Shown here: piece after piece, positions 10,329 through 19,163 of the stretch
Layout of the letters: the number at the start of each line of letters is the position of its first letter
Position numbering within the stretch: the first letter of the stretch is position 1
Source of the DNA: AP-15 sp963814805
GTDB lineage: Bacteria; Pseudomonadota; Alphaproteobacteria; ATCC43930; CGMCC-115725
Direction of reading: 5' to 3'
DNA length: 64,000 bases
Assembly (NCBI GenBank): GCA_963814805.1
Contig: CAWFER010000033.1
Coordinates: forward strand, 372,001-436,000
Notes under the pieces: generated by a model
What the model was told of the DNA's origin: nothing
Database searches by the model: none
Seen by the model: the letters and a program-made list of their open reading frames with translations, nothing else
Program-made: the position numbers and the translations under genes

Positions 10329-11311
10329 TTCGATCACGTCGTCGGCGCGGGCCAGCAGGGAAGGCGGGAGGGTCAGGCCGATCGCCTTGGCCGTTCCGAG
10401 ATTGATCGCCAGCACGAACCGGCTCGGCTCTTCGAGCGGCAGCTGCGCCGGATCGGCGCCCTTCAGGATGCGCACGGCAAGGCCGGCGGCGCGATCGTAC
10501 ATTTCGCGCACATCGGGACCGTAGGACATCAGCCCACCCTCGCGCACCAGGAAGTCGTACTCGAAGATCGCCGGCAGCTTGTGCTGGGCCGCGAAGTCGA
10601 TCACCCGCTTGCGGTTCAAAGTTGTCAGCACGTCGCTGACCATCAGGATCGCGTCGGGCGGATGACGCGTCATCGCCGAAAACGCGGCGTCGAAATCGTC
10701 GGGCGCGCGCACGCCGAGCGATTCGACCTCGATGCCCGAGGCTGCGCGCCTGCGTCTCCGCCGCCTTGTAGCGCAACGACATGCCGAGATCGTCGGCGTT
10801 CCACAGCATCGCCACCCGATGCACGCTTCGGCACCGCCTCCTGGAGCAAGGCCAGCCGTTTGGCGGAAAGCTCGGCGGCAATCTCGGAGATTCCGGTGAC
10901 GTGGCCGCCCGGTCTGGCAAAGCTGGCAACAAGCCCATCGGCGACCGGGTCGCCGGCCTGCACCACCACCACTGGCAATTTCGTGTGCTGCTTGGCGGCG
11001 AGCGCCGCCGGATAACCCATGGTGACGATCACCGCGACCTTGGCCGCGACCAGTTCGTCGACCAGCTGCGGCAGGCGGTCGAGCTGTCCATGCGCCGCGC
11101 GCCGCACGAACTCGAGGTTTTTGCCGAGAACGAACCCCTGCCGGGCAAAACCGCGAATGAGCCCGGCGCCGAGCGGACTTTGATCCGTCGGGTCGCCGGC
11201 GACCGAGAGCACTCCGACACGATAGACCTGCGGCGGCGCCTGCGCGCCAGCCTTCCCCGCGCCGAGAATGACGGCGAGGACGAACACGGCGAGAAGCCCG
11301 AATGATTTCAT
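10329..11311 (-). CDS. ABC-type substrate-binding protein (DUF534/TrpX-like), frameshifted
   Basis: Periplasmic binding protein. ATG 11309-11311 with GAGG ten bases upstream; signal peptide MKSFGLLAVFVLAVILGAG...AQA; then VYRVGVLSVAGDP, LPQLVDELVAAKVAVIVTMG, VVVVQAGDPVADGLVAS and, after two shifts near 10,825 and 10,740, VAMLWNADDLGMSLRYKAAE, ILMVSDVLTTLNRKRVIDFA, LPAIFEYDFLVREGGLMSYG, and the characteristic end INLGTAKAIGLTLPPSLLAR-ADDVIE. Normally the protein ends here; in this sequence the frame continues into the kinase. No ABC permease or ATPase is nearby, so it may serve as a sensor subunit for the kinase rather than as part of an importer (inference). Confidence 0.82.
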
Positions 11312-11469
11312 CAATAGGACCTCGAACCGGCGAATGCCCGCAACCATACGATCCGGGCGCCGGCCTCGACCAAGCGAGGCATCGGAAAACATGCCGTTAT
11401 CGGAGACTCCACCGGCATCGTGTTGCTACAGTCCCGGCGAAGCACCGATGGTGCTGTCGGAGCCGGGCC

Positions 11470-12971
11470 ATGACCGGATCACCTTATGTCCTGGCGATCG
11501 ACCAGGGGACGACCAGCACGCGCGCGATGCTGTTCGACGCGCAAGGCGCGGTGCGGCGCACCGCCCAGCGCGAGCTGACCCAGCATTACCCGCAGCCCGG
11601 CTGGGTCGAGCACGATCCCGAGGAAATCTGGCAAAGCGTGGTCGTCGGCCTGCCGCGAAGCCGCCGCCGCCGCCGACGGCCCGATCGCGGCGCTCGGCAT
11701 CGCCAACCAGCGCGAGACCATGGTGCTATGGGAGCGCGCCACCGGCCGACCAGTCCATAATGCGATCGTCTGGCAGGATCGGCGCACCGCCGAGCGGTGC
11801 GCGCGCTGGCGCCGCGACGGGCTGGCCGAAATCGTGGCGCAGCGCACCGGGCTGGTCATCGACCCTTATTTCTCCGCATCGAAGATCGCCTGGCTGCTCG
11901 ACACTCTGCCGGGGTTGCGCCGGCGCGCCGAGGCGAGGCGAGATCGCCTTTGGCACGATCGACAGCTTTCTTCTGTGGCGGCTCACCGGCGGTCGGCGGC
12001 ATGCGACCGACGCCACCAACGCCGCGCGCACGATGCTGTTCGACATCACCCGCCTCGCCTGGGACGATGAACTCCTCGACGCGTTCCGGATCCCGCGCGC
12101 GATCCTGCCCGAAGTGCTCGATACCGGGGCCGACTTCGGCGCGACAGCGGCCGAATTGCTCTGCGCTGCGATCCCGATCACGGCGATGGCCGGCGATCAG
12201 CAGGCGGCGCTGATCGGCCAGGGCTGCTTTCCACCCGGCATGATCAAATCGACTTACGGCACCGGCGCCTTTGCCCTCGTCAACATCGGCAACGCCCCTG
12301 TCCGCTCCCGTCACCATCTGCTGACGACGATCGCCTATCGGCTCGCCGGTCGCACCGCCTATGCCCTGGAAGGCAGCATCTTTGTCGCCGGCGCGGCGGT
12401 GCAGTGGCTGCGCGATCGGCTCGGCATGATCGCCACGGCGGCCGAGGCGACGGCGCTTGCCGCGCGCGCCGACCCGCGCCAGCGCCTTTACCTGGTGCCC
12501 GGTTTTGCCGGGCTCGGCGCGCCCCATTGGGCGCCGCAGGCGCGCGGCGCCTTGATCGGGCTGACCGCCGAATGCGGGCCGGCCGAGATCGCCCGCGCCG
12601 CCCTCGAAGCCGTCGGCTACCAGACCCGCGACCTGATCGCGGCGATGGCGGCCGACGCCCGGCTCGAAATCGGCGGGTTGCGGGTCGATGGCGGCATGGC
12701 CGTTAGCGACTGGACCATGCAATTCTTGGCCGACATCCTGCCTGCCGTCGTCGAGCGCCCGGCCGCGGTCGAAACCACCGCCTGGGGTGCGGCCTATGCC
12801 GCGGGGCTGACCCGCGGAATCTACCCCGGTCCCGAAACCATCGCCGCGGCTTGGCGGCCCGAGCGCCGCTTTAGCCCGCAAATGCTGCAAGCCGAGCGCG
12901 AAGAGCGCTATGCCGGCTGGCGCCGCGCGGTCGAGGGCGTGCTCGCCGCCACGCCACGCCCACTTCCGATA
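11470..12971 (+). CDS. glpK: Glycerol kinase, frameshifted
   Basis: FGGY-family kinase making glycerol-3-phosphate. Starts MTGSPYVLAIDQGTTSTRAM (phosphate-binding loop 1); then GWVEHDPEEIWQSV, VLWERATGRPVHNAIVWQDR (GlpK hallmark), FGTIDSFLLWRLTGG, KSTYGTGAFALVNIG, GLGAPHW and GGLRVDGGMAVSDWTMQFLA. Two shifts (about 11,655 and 11,930) move the reading between three frames. The length to ~12,970 is about 497 residues, normal for GlpK. A TAA at 12970-12972 is the natural stop in the neighbouring frame; in the frame actually read, the sequence continues into the next gene with no stop, probably because of another indel. No glpD, glpF or glpR next to it. Confidence 0.88.
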
Positions 12972-12983
12972 ATGGAGAAAGCG

Positions 12984-13904
12984 ATGACCGGCGCTGACCA
13001 ATGGCCGAGCCTCCCCTTTGCCGAGTGGAGCCACACCTGCGCGACCTTGCAGCTGTGGACCCAGGTGATCGGCAAAATACGGCTCGCGCAGGCGCCGCTC
13101 ATCAATCACTGGTGGCAGGTCCCGCTCTACGTGACGAGCCGCGGGTTGACCACCTCGCCGATCCCCTATGGCGCGCGCAGCTTCCAGATCGATTTCGATT
13201 TTATCGATCATCGCCTGCTGATCCAGGCCAGCGATGGACGAGCCGGCGGTTTCGCGCTGCGCCCCCTCGCCGTGGCCGATTTCTACGCCGAAATCACGCA
13301 GCGGCTGAAGGCGCTCGGGATCGAGGTCCAGATCTGGACGACCCCGGTCGAGATCCCCGACCCGATCCCGTTCGAGCAGGACCGCCAGCACGGCGCCTAC
13401 GATCCCGACTACGCCAACCGCTTCTGGCGCGTCCTGGTCCAGGCTGACCGCGTCCTGACCGCGTTCCGCGCCGGCTTTATCGGCAAGGCGAGCCCGGTGC
13501 ATTTCTTCTGGGGCAGCTTCGATCTGGCGGTGACCCGCTTTTCGGGCCGTCGCGCGCCGCCGCATCCGGGCGCCGCCAACATCGCCGACAAGGTCACCCG
13601 CGAGGCCTATTCGCACGAGTGCAGCAGCTGCGGCTTTTGGCCGGGCGGCGCCGGAATGGAGCAGCCGATCTTTTATTCCTATGCCTATGCCGAGCCGGCC
13701 GGCTTCAAGGATGCGGCGGTGCGCCCGCAAGCCGCCTCTTATGCCCGCGAGTTGGGCGAGTTCATCCTGCCCTATGGCGCCGTGCGCCAGGCCGCGTCGC
13801 CGGACGAAACCTTGCTTGATTTCCTGCATAGCACCTATGACGTCGCCGCGACCCTCGCGCATTGGGATCGCGCGGCGCTGGAGCGCGCGGTATCGCCGCG
13901 ATGA
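12984..13904 (+). CDS. DUF5996 family protein
   Basis: About 306 residues, no known biochemical function. Recognised from the Trp-rich opening LPFAEWSHTCATLQLWTQ followed by NHWWQVPLYVTSRGLTTSPI, and FHWGSFDLAVTRFSG-like text later (here VHFFWGSFDLAVTRFSG), with CSSCGFWPGG near residue 215. Start at ATG 12984 is supported by GGAG seven bases upstream; an ATG at 12972 is also possible. In the sequence as given the frame is continuous with glycerol kinase. The stop overlaps the ATG of the following cupin gene (ATGA), so the two are translationally coupled. Family name is from memory of the domain; function is unknown. Confidence 0.75.
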   Translation: MTGADQWPSLPFAEWSHTCATLQLWTQVIGKIRLAQAPLINHWWQVPLYVTSRGLTTSPIPYGARSFQIDFDFIDHRLLIQASDGRAGGFALRPLAVADFYAEITQRLKALGIEVQIWTTPVEIPDPIPFEQDRQHGAYDPDYANRFWRVLVQADRVLTAFRAGFIGKASPVHFFWGSFDLAVTRFSGRRAPPHPGAANIADKVTREAYSHECSSCGFWPGGAGMEQPIFYSYAYAEPAGFKDAAVRPQAASYARELGEFILPYGAVRQAASPDETLLDFLHSTYDVAATLAHWDRAALERAVSPR

Positions 13905-14215
13905 ACCTGCTCTTGCCGCTACCTGATGCAAGCGCGGCCGAAATCGTCGACATACTGCTCGCCCGCCCGAGCGTGCGCGTCGAGCGGATCGTCTCGCTCG
14001 GCCAGGCGAGCCCGCCCGGGTTCTGGTACGACCAGGAAGAGGGCGAGTGGGTGTTGCTGCTCGCCGGCGCCGCCCATCTGCGCTTTGCCGACGAGGCCGC
14101 GCCGCGCCGGCTCAGCCCTGGCGACTGGCTCGACATCGCCCCGCACCGGCGGCATCGCGTCGATTGGACCGACCCAGCGACCTCGACCCTATGGCTCGGT
14201 GTATTTTATTGCTGA
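13901..14215 (+). CDS. Small cupin-fold protein
   Basis: A 104-residue single-domain cupin. The C-terminal half shows the cupin pattern: GFWYDQEEGEWVLLLAGAA (motif 1 region, with Glu but without the usual His-x-His), RRLSPGDWLDIAPHRRHRVD (motif 2, PGD followed by PHRRHRV with metal-ligand His candidates) and STLWLGVFY as the final strand. Function unknown; such small cupins are often sugar or metal binding. Overlaps the stop of the DUF5996 gene by four bases (ATGA) and so is probably made together with it. Confidence 0.8.
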   Translation: MNLLLPLPDASAAEIVDILLARPSVRVERIVSLGQASPPGFWYDQEEGEWVLLLAGAAHLRFADEAAPRRLSPGDWLDIAPHRRHRVDWTDPATSTLWLGVFYC

Positions 14216-14262
14216 TCGAATCGCCGCCGCCGCCGAGGCAGGGTTAAACAGGAAGAGAGACG

Positions 14263-15708
14263 ATGAAACTTCCAGCGCCCCTTTGCCTGTCTGCGATATT
14301 GGCGCTGGTTGCAGGCGGGTGCCAGCCGAATGCGCCATTCCGAGAAGAAACCACCGCTTGCACGCTAAATGGCGGCGATGACAGCCGGGCCTGCGCCGCG
14401 CATTCGCTCGAACAACACCCTCTGTCGGATTTTCCCGGACGCTTTTTTCTGCTCGGCTTTGTCGAGTTCGACGATCAGGGCAAGCCTTATATCCGCGACC
14501 AGATTGATACATTGTTCAGCCGGATCGAAGAGGAAGCCCGCTACAAGGATCTGTCGATCATCGTCTATGTCCATGGCTGGAAGCACAATGACATGCCCGG
14601 TGACAGCAATGTCGCGGCGTTCCGCGGCTTGCTGCGGCAGATGGCGGAAATGGAGCTGCGGCGGGCCCCGACCTATTGGCCGGCGCGCGAGGTGGTCGGG
14701 ATCTATATCGGCTGGCGCGGGCTTTCATTCGACGCCGGCGAGGTCGGCGAGGACCTGACCTTCTGGGCGCGCATGGCGGCAGCGCACCGCGTGGCCGAAG
14801 GATCGGTGCGCGAAGTCCTGGCGCGCGCCAAGGCATTGCGGGACGCCATTGACCAATCGTCATGGCCGCATCATCAAGATCCCCGCAGCACCCGAATGGT
14901 GACGATCGGGCACAGTTTCGGCGGTCTGATCGTCTACACCGCGTTGTCGCAATATTTTCTCGACCAGGCCGTGCGGACCTCGACTGCGGATTACGCCCGG
15001 TCGCTCTCCGGCAATCAGCCGACGGAGGTGGACGGCCGCGCCAAGGAAATCGCCGGCTATGGCGACCTCGTCATCGTCGTCAACCCAGCTATCGAAGCAA
15101 TGCGCTTCGAGCCGATCCGCGAGGTCATCGAAAACCGCCACGGGCCGGGCAGCTTTGTCCCGAACCAAAATCCGGTCTTTGTCGAGGTGACTTCGGACGC
15201 CGATTGGGCGACCGGGCTCGCATTTCCCGCTGGCCGCCTTGTCGAGACCACGTTCGAGAGCTTTACCGGCGCCGCCGAACGGCGCGAGGCGATGTCGTCG
15301 CTCGGCCACTACCCGGCGTTCTGGACGCACAAGCTTGAAGGCCCCGCTCCGGTCGCAAATCCGAACGCGGCGCTGCCGTCATTGGACGTCGACCAGGAAT
15401 GTCGCGATTTTGCGCAGTTCAATTCAGCGGAACGGCCTGACGGTTATCTAAAATCCGGCTGGCGTCGTCGATACCGAACCGGGACAGTTCTGACCCAACT
15501 CTCCCGATCGGGGTTTGATCCGAACGACCCGTTCTGGATCGTCACCACCGACCAATCAATGATCCGCGGTCACAGCGACATCGAAGAGCCGGTCTTCATC
15601 GATTTCGTCAGACAGCTTTATGACGATCTACTGCGGCTCAAGGATCGGGTGCCCTGCGTGAATTCGGCGCCCGCAACGCTCCGGCCGGTTGTTCACGCTA
15701 GACCGTAG
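14263..15708 (+). CDS. Putative lipoprotein with alpha/beta-hydrolase-like fold
   Basis: 481 residues. Signal sequence with lipobox VAGGC (Cys20), so predicted to be lipid-anchored in the envelope. The fold is suggested by IIVYVHGWKHND (residues ~104-115, oxyanion region after a beta strand), a later nucleophile elbow TIGHSFGGLIVYTAL (Ser in GHSFGG), and a likely catalytic His near the C-terminus. Such proteins are usually annotated as esterase-like hypothetical proteins. Codon use is less GC-rich than its neighbours. RBS GGAAGAGA just before ATG 14263. Its 3' end overlaps the end of the convergent amidohydrolase gene by 16 bases. Function not predictable. Confidence 0.72.
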   Translation: MKLPAPLCLSAILALVAGGCQPNAPFREETTACTLNGGDDSRACAAHSLEQHPLSDFPGRFFLLGFVEFDDQGKPYIRDQIDTLFSRIEEEARYKDLSIIVYVHGWKHNDMPGDSNVAAFRGLLRQMAEMELRRAPTYWPAREVVGIYIGWRGLSFDAGEVGEDLTFWARMAAAHRVAEGSVREVLARAKALRDAIDQSSWPHHQDPRSTRMVTIGHSFGGLIVYTALSQYFLDQAVRTSTADYARSLSGNQPTEVDGRAKEIAGYGDLVIVVNPAIEAMRFEPIREVIENRHGPGSFVPNQNPVFVEVTSDADWATGLAFPAGRLVETTFESFTGAAERREAMSSLGHYPAFWTHKLEGPAPVANPNAALPSLDVDQECRDFAQFNSAERPDGYLKSGWRRRYRTGTVLTQLSRSGFDPNDPFWIVTTDQSMIRGHSDIEEPVFIDFVRQLYDDLLRLKDRVPCVNSAPATLRPVVHARP

Positions 15709-16833
15709 AGCCGGGCGGCGTTGTCGTGGGTCAGCTTTTGCCGCATCTCCGGCGCGAGGCCGCTCATCTGCCGCTCGATCGCAGCGCGCGAATGGGGCCA
15801 CACGCTGTCCGGATGGGGATAGTCCGACGCCCATAAGAGGTGCCCCTCGCCGAAGAACGGGATCAGCGCCATCGCCGCATAATCTTCCTGGAAGGTCGCC
15901 CAGATCTGGCGCCTGAAGAGTTCGCTCGGCTTGGTTTCGAGTGCGGCGCCGCCCTTGTCGGCCCAGAACTCCTTGGCTTCCCACAGCCGCCAGTGGCGAT
16001 AGTCGAGCTCCTGCACCAGCCATGGCAGCCAGCCGGTGCCGGCCTCGGCCATCACCATCTTGAGCTTCGGGTGGCGTTCGAGGATGCCCCAGGCGAACAG
16101 ATCGACAAACGGCTCGAGAAAATTGGCCATGAAGAATTTGGTGTTCTCGAACACGCTGGCGGCTTTGCCGGCGACCCGGTCGCCGGGCTTGCCGACAAAG
16201 ACGGTGATGTGCCACGACAGGATGATCCCGGTGTCCTCGAGCACATTCCACAGCTTTTCCCAGGCCGGGTCGTCGAGCTTAGGGTTGATGTTGGCGATCA
16301 TCAGGGTGACCTGGCGCACCCCGCCCTTTCCGGCGAGGCGCAGCAATTCCTCGGTCGCGGCATCGGGGGTTTCGGGCAGCATCGGCACCCCGATCAGCCG
16401 GTCGGGGGCGGCGGCGCAGAACTCCATCAGCCAGTCGTTGTAGACGCGGTAGCAGGCAACCCGCAGCGCCAGGTCGTCGGTCGAGATCTGGAAGATCGGC
16501 CCAAAAATGACCTGGCTCTGTACCCCGTCGCGATCCATGTCGGCCAGGCGCAATTCGGCAACTCGCCGGGCGGCGCGCGCTCTGGTCGTGGATGCCGCCG
16601 CGGTCGAAGGCGTTGTAGAGCGGCTTTGGCCGCGCCAGCTGCTCGTTCGACGGCTGCTTGCCGACCCAGCTGCCCCAGAGTTTGCCGTCGCACACCCAAA
16701 CCGCCTGCCCGTCGCGCTCCTCGATATGCGGCGCCCGGTCGCGCAAGGAAGTGGGCAGCCGCGCCGTCCACAGATCGGCCGGCAATTGCCCCAGATCCAT
16801 GTGGTCGTCGCAGGAAATCAGCTCGTTGGTCAT
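15693..16833 (-). CDS. Amidohydrolase family 2 (ACMSD-like) protein, frameshifted
   Basis: Metal-dependent hydrolase or decarboxylase of the aminocarboxymuconate-semialdehyde-decarboxylase-like group. From ATG 16831-16833: MTNELISCDDHMDLGQLP (the DxH-type metal site is DDHMD here), then LADMDRDGVQSQVIFGP after a shift at about 16,555-16,580, YNDWLMEFCAAAPDRLIG, HITVFVGK, LERHPKLKMVMAEAGTGWLP, and WASDYPHPDSVWPHS with the conserved metal Asp. Ends KLTHDNAARLYGLA. It is a paralogue of the product at 31734-32903 (shared EDMDRDGV/LADMDRDGV, AEAG/EEAG and ASD motifs). Starts 5' of the diiron gene on the same strand with a 20-base gap to that gene's end, so probably co-transcribed with it. Confidence 0.85.
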
Positions 16834-16852
16834 CGGTGTCTCCTGTTCACAA

Positions 16853-17827
16853 CTATGCGGCGGCGAGCGAGATGCCGAGCGCCCGCAGATCGGGGGCGAC
16901 GCGCTCGCTCAATACCCCGACCTTGCGCAGATTGCGCACCAGCCCGGCATGGAGGTCGCGGCGGAAGAATTTGCGGAACGCGGTCTCCTCGCCGCCGGCC
17001 GCGCGCTCGCGCCGCAACTGGCGGATCTCCTCGATCTCGGCCCGGCTGAAGCCTATCTCCTCATAGGCAGCGAGCGGGAAGATGCCGCGCAGGGTGCGGT
17101 TCAGCGCCCACACCGCAAAATCCTCCATCTCCCTGCGCTCGGCGGCGCTGGCTTCCGCGACCACCGCCGGCAGGGACAACATGCCGAAACCCATGTGGCG
17201 CGCCTCGTCCTGCAAGATGCGCCGGCAGATCTGGCGCAGCACCGCATCCTTCGAGGATTCGGCCAGCATGCGGAACAGGGACACGGCAAAGGTCTCGGCG
17301 ACCAGCTGCAAGCCGATCGTCTTCAGGTGCCACGATGCGGTGCCGAGGAGCGTGTCGAATATCTCCTGCACATTGTTGGCGAGCGGATAATTCCGCCCCT
17401 CCAGGCGCAGGACCATGTAGCGATGCAAGACCTCGTTGTGCCGGGCCTCGTCCACCACTTGGGTTGCCTGGAACAGCTTTTCGTCCTGGCCTTGCACGTT
17501 CTCCACCAACTGGCTACACACCAGCATCGCTCCATGCTCCCCGGCCATCAGGGTCGACAGCCGCCAGCGGGCGACGGCGCGGTTGACCTCGACTCGTTCG
17601 GCCGCCGACAGGCGGTCCCAGAACCGCGTCCCATGGATGTCGACAAGGTCGTCGGCGATCAGCCCGCCATCGGTGTCGAGCGGCTGGGCCCAGTCGATGT
17701 CGGTGGCGGCGTTCCACTGGTCGCGCTTGGCCTGCTCGTAGAGATGCCGCATGTCGGCCGCCTCGCCGTCATAGACATGGCGGAAATAGGCGATGTTGCG
17801 GCTGTCGATGTGGTGCCCGCGCTCCAT
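16853..17827 (-). CDS. Ferritin-like non-heme diiron oxygenase
   Basis: 324 residues, all-helical ferritin-like four-helix core. Six likely iron ligands can be placed: Glu97 (AGEHGAM), Glu127 and His130 (VDEARHNEVLH), Glu178 (LVAETFAV), Glu208 and His211 (LQDEARHMGF). Two ExxH motifs plus two lone Glu residues is the pattern of diiron oxidases and oxygenases such as the AurF/ribonucleotide-reductase-like superfamily. The substrate is unknown. Located between the amidohydrolase (downstream) and the CmcJ-type oxidoreductase gene (upstream), all on the minus strand, suggesting a joint oxidative pathway. Frame intact; start ATG 17825-17827. Confidence 0.83.
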   Translation of the reverse strand: MERGHHIDSRNIAYFRHVYDGEAADMRHLYEQAKRDQWNAATDIDWAQPLDTDGGLIADDLVDIHGTRFWDRLSAAERVEVNRAVARWRLSTLMAGEHGAMLVCSQLVENVQGQDEKLFQATQVVDEARHNEVLHRYMVLRLEGRNYPLANNVQEIFDTLLGTASWHLKTIGLQLVAETFAVSLFRMLAESSKDAVLRQICRRILQDEARHMGFGMLSLPAVVAEASAAERREMEDFAVWALNRTLRGIFPLAAYEEIGFSRAEIEEIRQLRRERAAGGEETAFRKFFRRDLHAGLVRNLRKVGVLSERVAPDLRALGISLAAA

Positions 17828-17866
17828 TCGGCGCCTCCCGGTCGGCCCGTGCGGTGCCGTTTGTCC

Positions 17867-18703
17867 TCAAAAAAACGCCAGGGTGCGGATTTCGATGCTC
17901 TCGCGCGGCCGGGCATGGGGCGGCGTCGCCGGGTCTTCGAAGGCGGTGTGCGCGGTGAACCGGGCGAACCCTTCCTTGACCGAATCATAGACCTTGAACA
18001 CCAATGCCTCGTCGGGCCGCATCCGCGGGAACCAGTACCAGCGATGCCCCGGGTTCCAGGTGATCGCCGAGGTCTGGCCGATGCGGTCGGGATAACGGCG
18101 CTCGGTCACCACCATGTCGTCGGGCGAGAGGCTGCGCGCATCGGCGATGGCGAGCGGCCAGCTCTCGACCGGATGGCGGATCGGCCGCCACACCTGGACG
18201 ATCGCGAAACGGCGGGCGAGCAGGGCGTCGGCCTCGTCGCCCATCAGATCGCGCACCCGTTGCGGGCCCGACCATTCGGTGTAGTCGTTATGGACGCGGC
18301 GCACCGGGTCGCGGATCTTGGCCGCCTGGCGCAAGGCCTCGTCCGCGGTGCGCAAAGTATGGTCGAAGACGACGACGCGCTTCGCGCCGCTCTCCTGCTT
18401 CACCAGCGCTTCCATCTCCGGGTAGTAGACGCCGCGGATCTCGTCCTCATCGTAGAAATCGGCGACCCGCGTATTATGTCGAACAAAGCGGAAGCCGTTC
18501 TTTTCGAGCGCGAAATCGGCGGCGTAGAGCCGGCCGTTGCGGATCGTCACCCGGTGCTGCTCGGAGGCGCCGCCGCCGGTGCGCTGATCCGCTGCGCCGG
18601 GCGCCCCGACCAGGGTCACCGGAACGGCCTTGGTGTCGACAAAATAATCGAGGGTCGCGTCGAGCGTTTTGCGCTCGGCGTCAAGTTCGGCGAGCTGAAC
18701 CAT
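17867..18703 (-). CDS. CmcJ/NvfI-family oxidoreductase
   Basis: 278 residues. Recognised by the family pattern: LYAADFALEKNGFRFVRH near the start, YYPEMEALVKQESGAKRVVV-FDHTLR, VRRVHNDYTEWSGPQRVRDL, VQVWRPIRHPVESWPLAIAD, WYWFPRMRPDEALVFKVYDS and the end ARPRESIEIRTLAFF. The family includes fungal and bacterial secondary-metabolism enzymes (CmcJ; NvfI is an Fe(II)/2-oxoglutarate-type endoperoxidase), with His and Asp in the HND motif as metal-ligand candidates. Start ATG 18701-18703 with GGAG seven bases upstream. Same strand as the diiron gene, 39 bases apart, so likely one transcript. Real substrate unknown. Confidence 0.82.
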   Translation of the reverse strand: MVQLAELDAERKTLDATLDYFVDTKAVPVTLVGAPGAADQRTGGGASEQHRVTIRNGRLYAADFALEKNGFRFVRHNTRVADFYDEDEIRGVYYPEMEALVKQESGAKRVVVFDHTLRTADEALRQAAKIRDPVRRVHNDYTEWSGPQRVRDLMGDEADALLARRFAIVQVWRPIRHPVESWPLAIADARSLSPDDMVVTERRYPDRIGQTSAITWNPGHRWYWFPRMRPDEALVFKVYDSVKEGFARFTAHTAFEDPATPPHARPRESIEIRTLAFF

Positions 18704-18738
18704 CGGAGGCTCCTCCACACGCTGCTCGCGATAATAGA

Positions 18739-19160
18739 TTGGCCCGGCAATCGGCACAACAAGCGCCAGAATTGGCGCGGACCGACCGCGACGCCCGCAA
18801 TGCGCTGCGGCTGATCGGACCGCATCCGCAGAACTGGGTCCGGGACCGGCCGGGGATCGACCACAACGTCGTGATCGGCGGCGGCGGGCAGAGCGCCTTC
18901 TCGCCTTCGCCTTGCGCGGCGGCGGGATCGGCAAGGTCGCGGTCATCGACATGGCCGAAGACGAGGCGCCCGCTGGGGTGTGGCTCAATGCGGCCCGCAG
19001 GAAAGTGTTGCGCACCCCGAAGACCCTGCCGGGCCCGAAAATACGGCATCGCCCAGCCGAGCTTCCAAAACCCGGTGCGAGGCGCGCCGGTCGGCGACGC
19101 GCCGAGCATGAAGCGCGGCCTGCCCGCGGTCACCCGGCGCATCAGCTGCGACCTGATCCG
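18739..19160 (+). pseudogene. Truncated 5' part of an FAD/NAD(P)-binding oxidoreductase
   Basis: Across two frames the sequence reads as the start of a flavoprotein monooxygenase-like gene: ALRLIGPHPQNWVRDRPGID, HNVVIGGGGQS (dinucleotide GxGxxG region, one Gly-for-Ile difference), then ALRGGGIGKVAVIDMAEDEA, GVWLNAARRKVLRTPKTLPG and GIAQPSFQ. Roughly the first 140 residues of a protein that is normally near 450-500 residues are recognisable, with at least two frame changes. The sequence then runs into the 3' end of the convergent ThDP-enzyme gene, so the C-terminal two-thirds are missing. Divergent from the CmcJ-type gene. I take it as a remnant left by a deletion. Confidence 0.6.
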
Positions 19161-19163
19161 GCG

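Noticed and set aside
11856..13931. Long minus-strand open frame of about 690 codons
   Set aside because: Antisense to glycerol kinase and DUF5996. Its product is rich in Arg, Gly and Ala, with no family features; an artefact of high GC.
16658..18814. Long plus-strand open frame of about 718 codons
   Set aside because: Antisense to the amidohydrolase, diiron and CmcJ-type genes, which have conserved catalytic residues.
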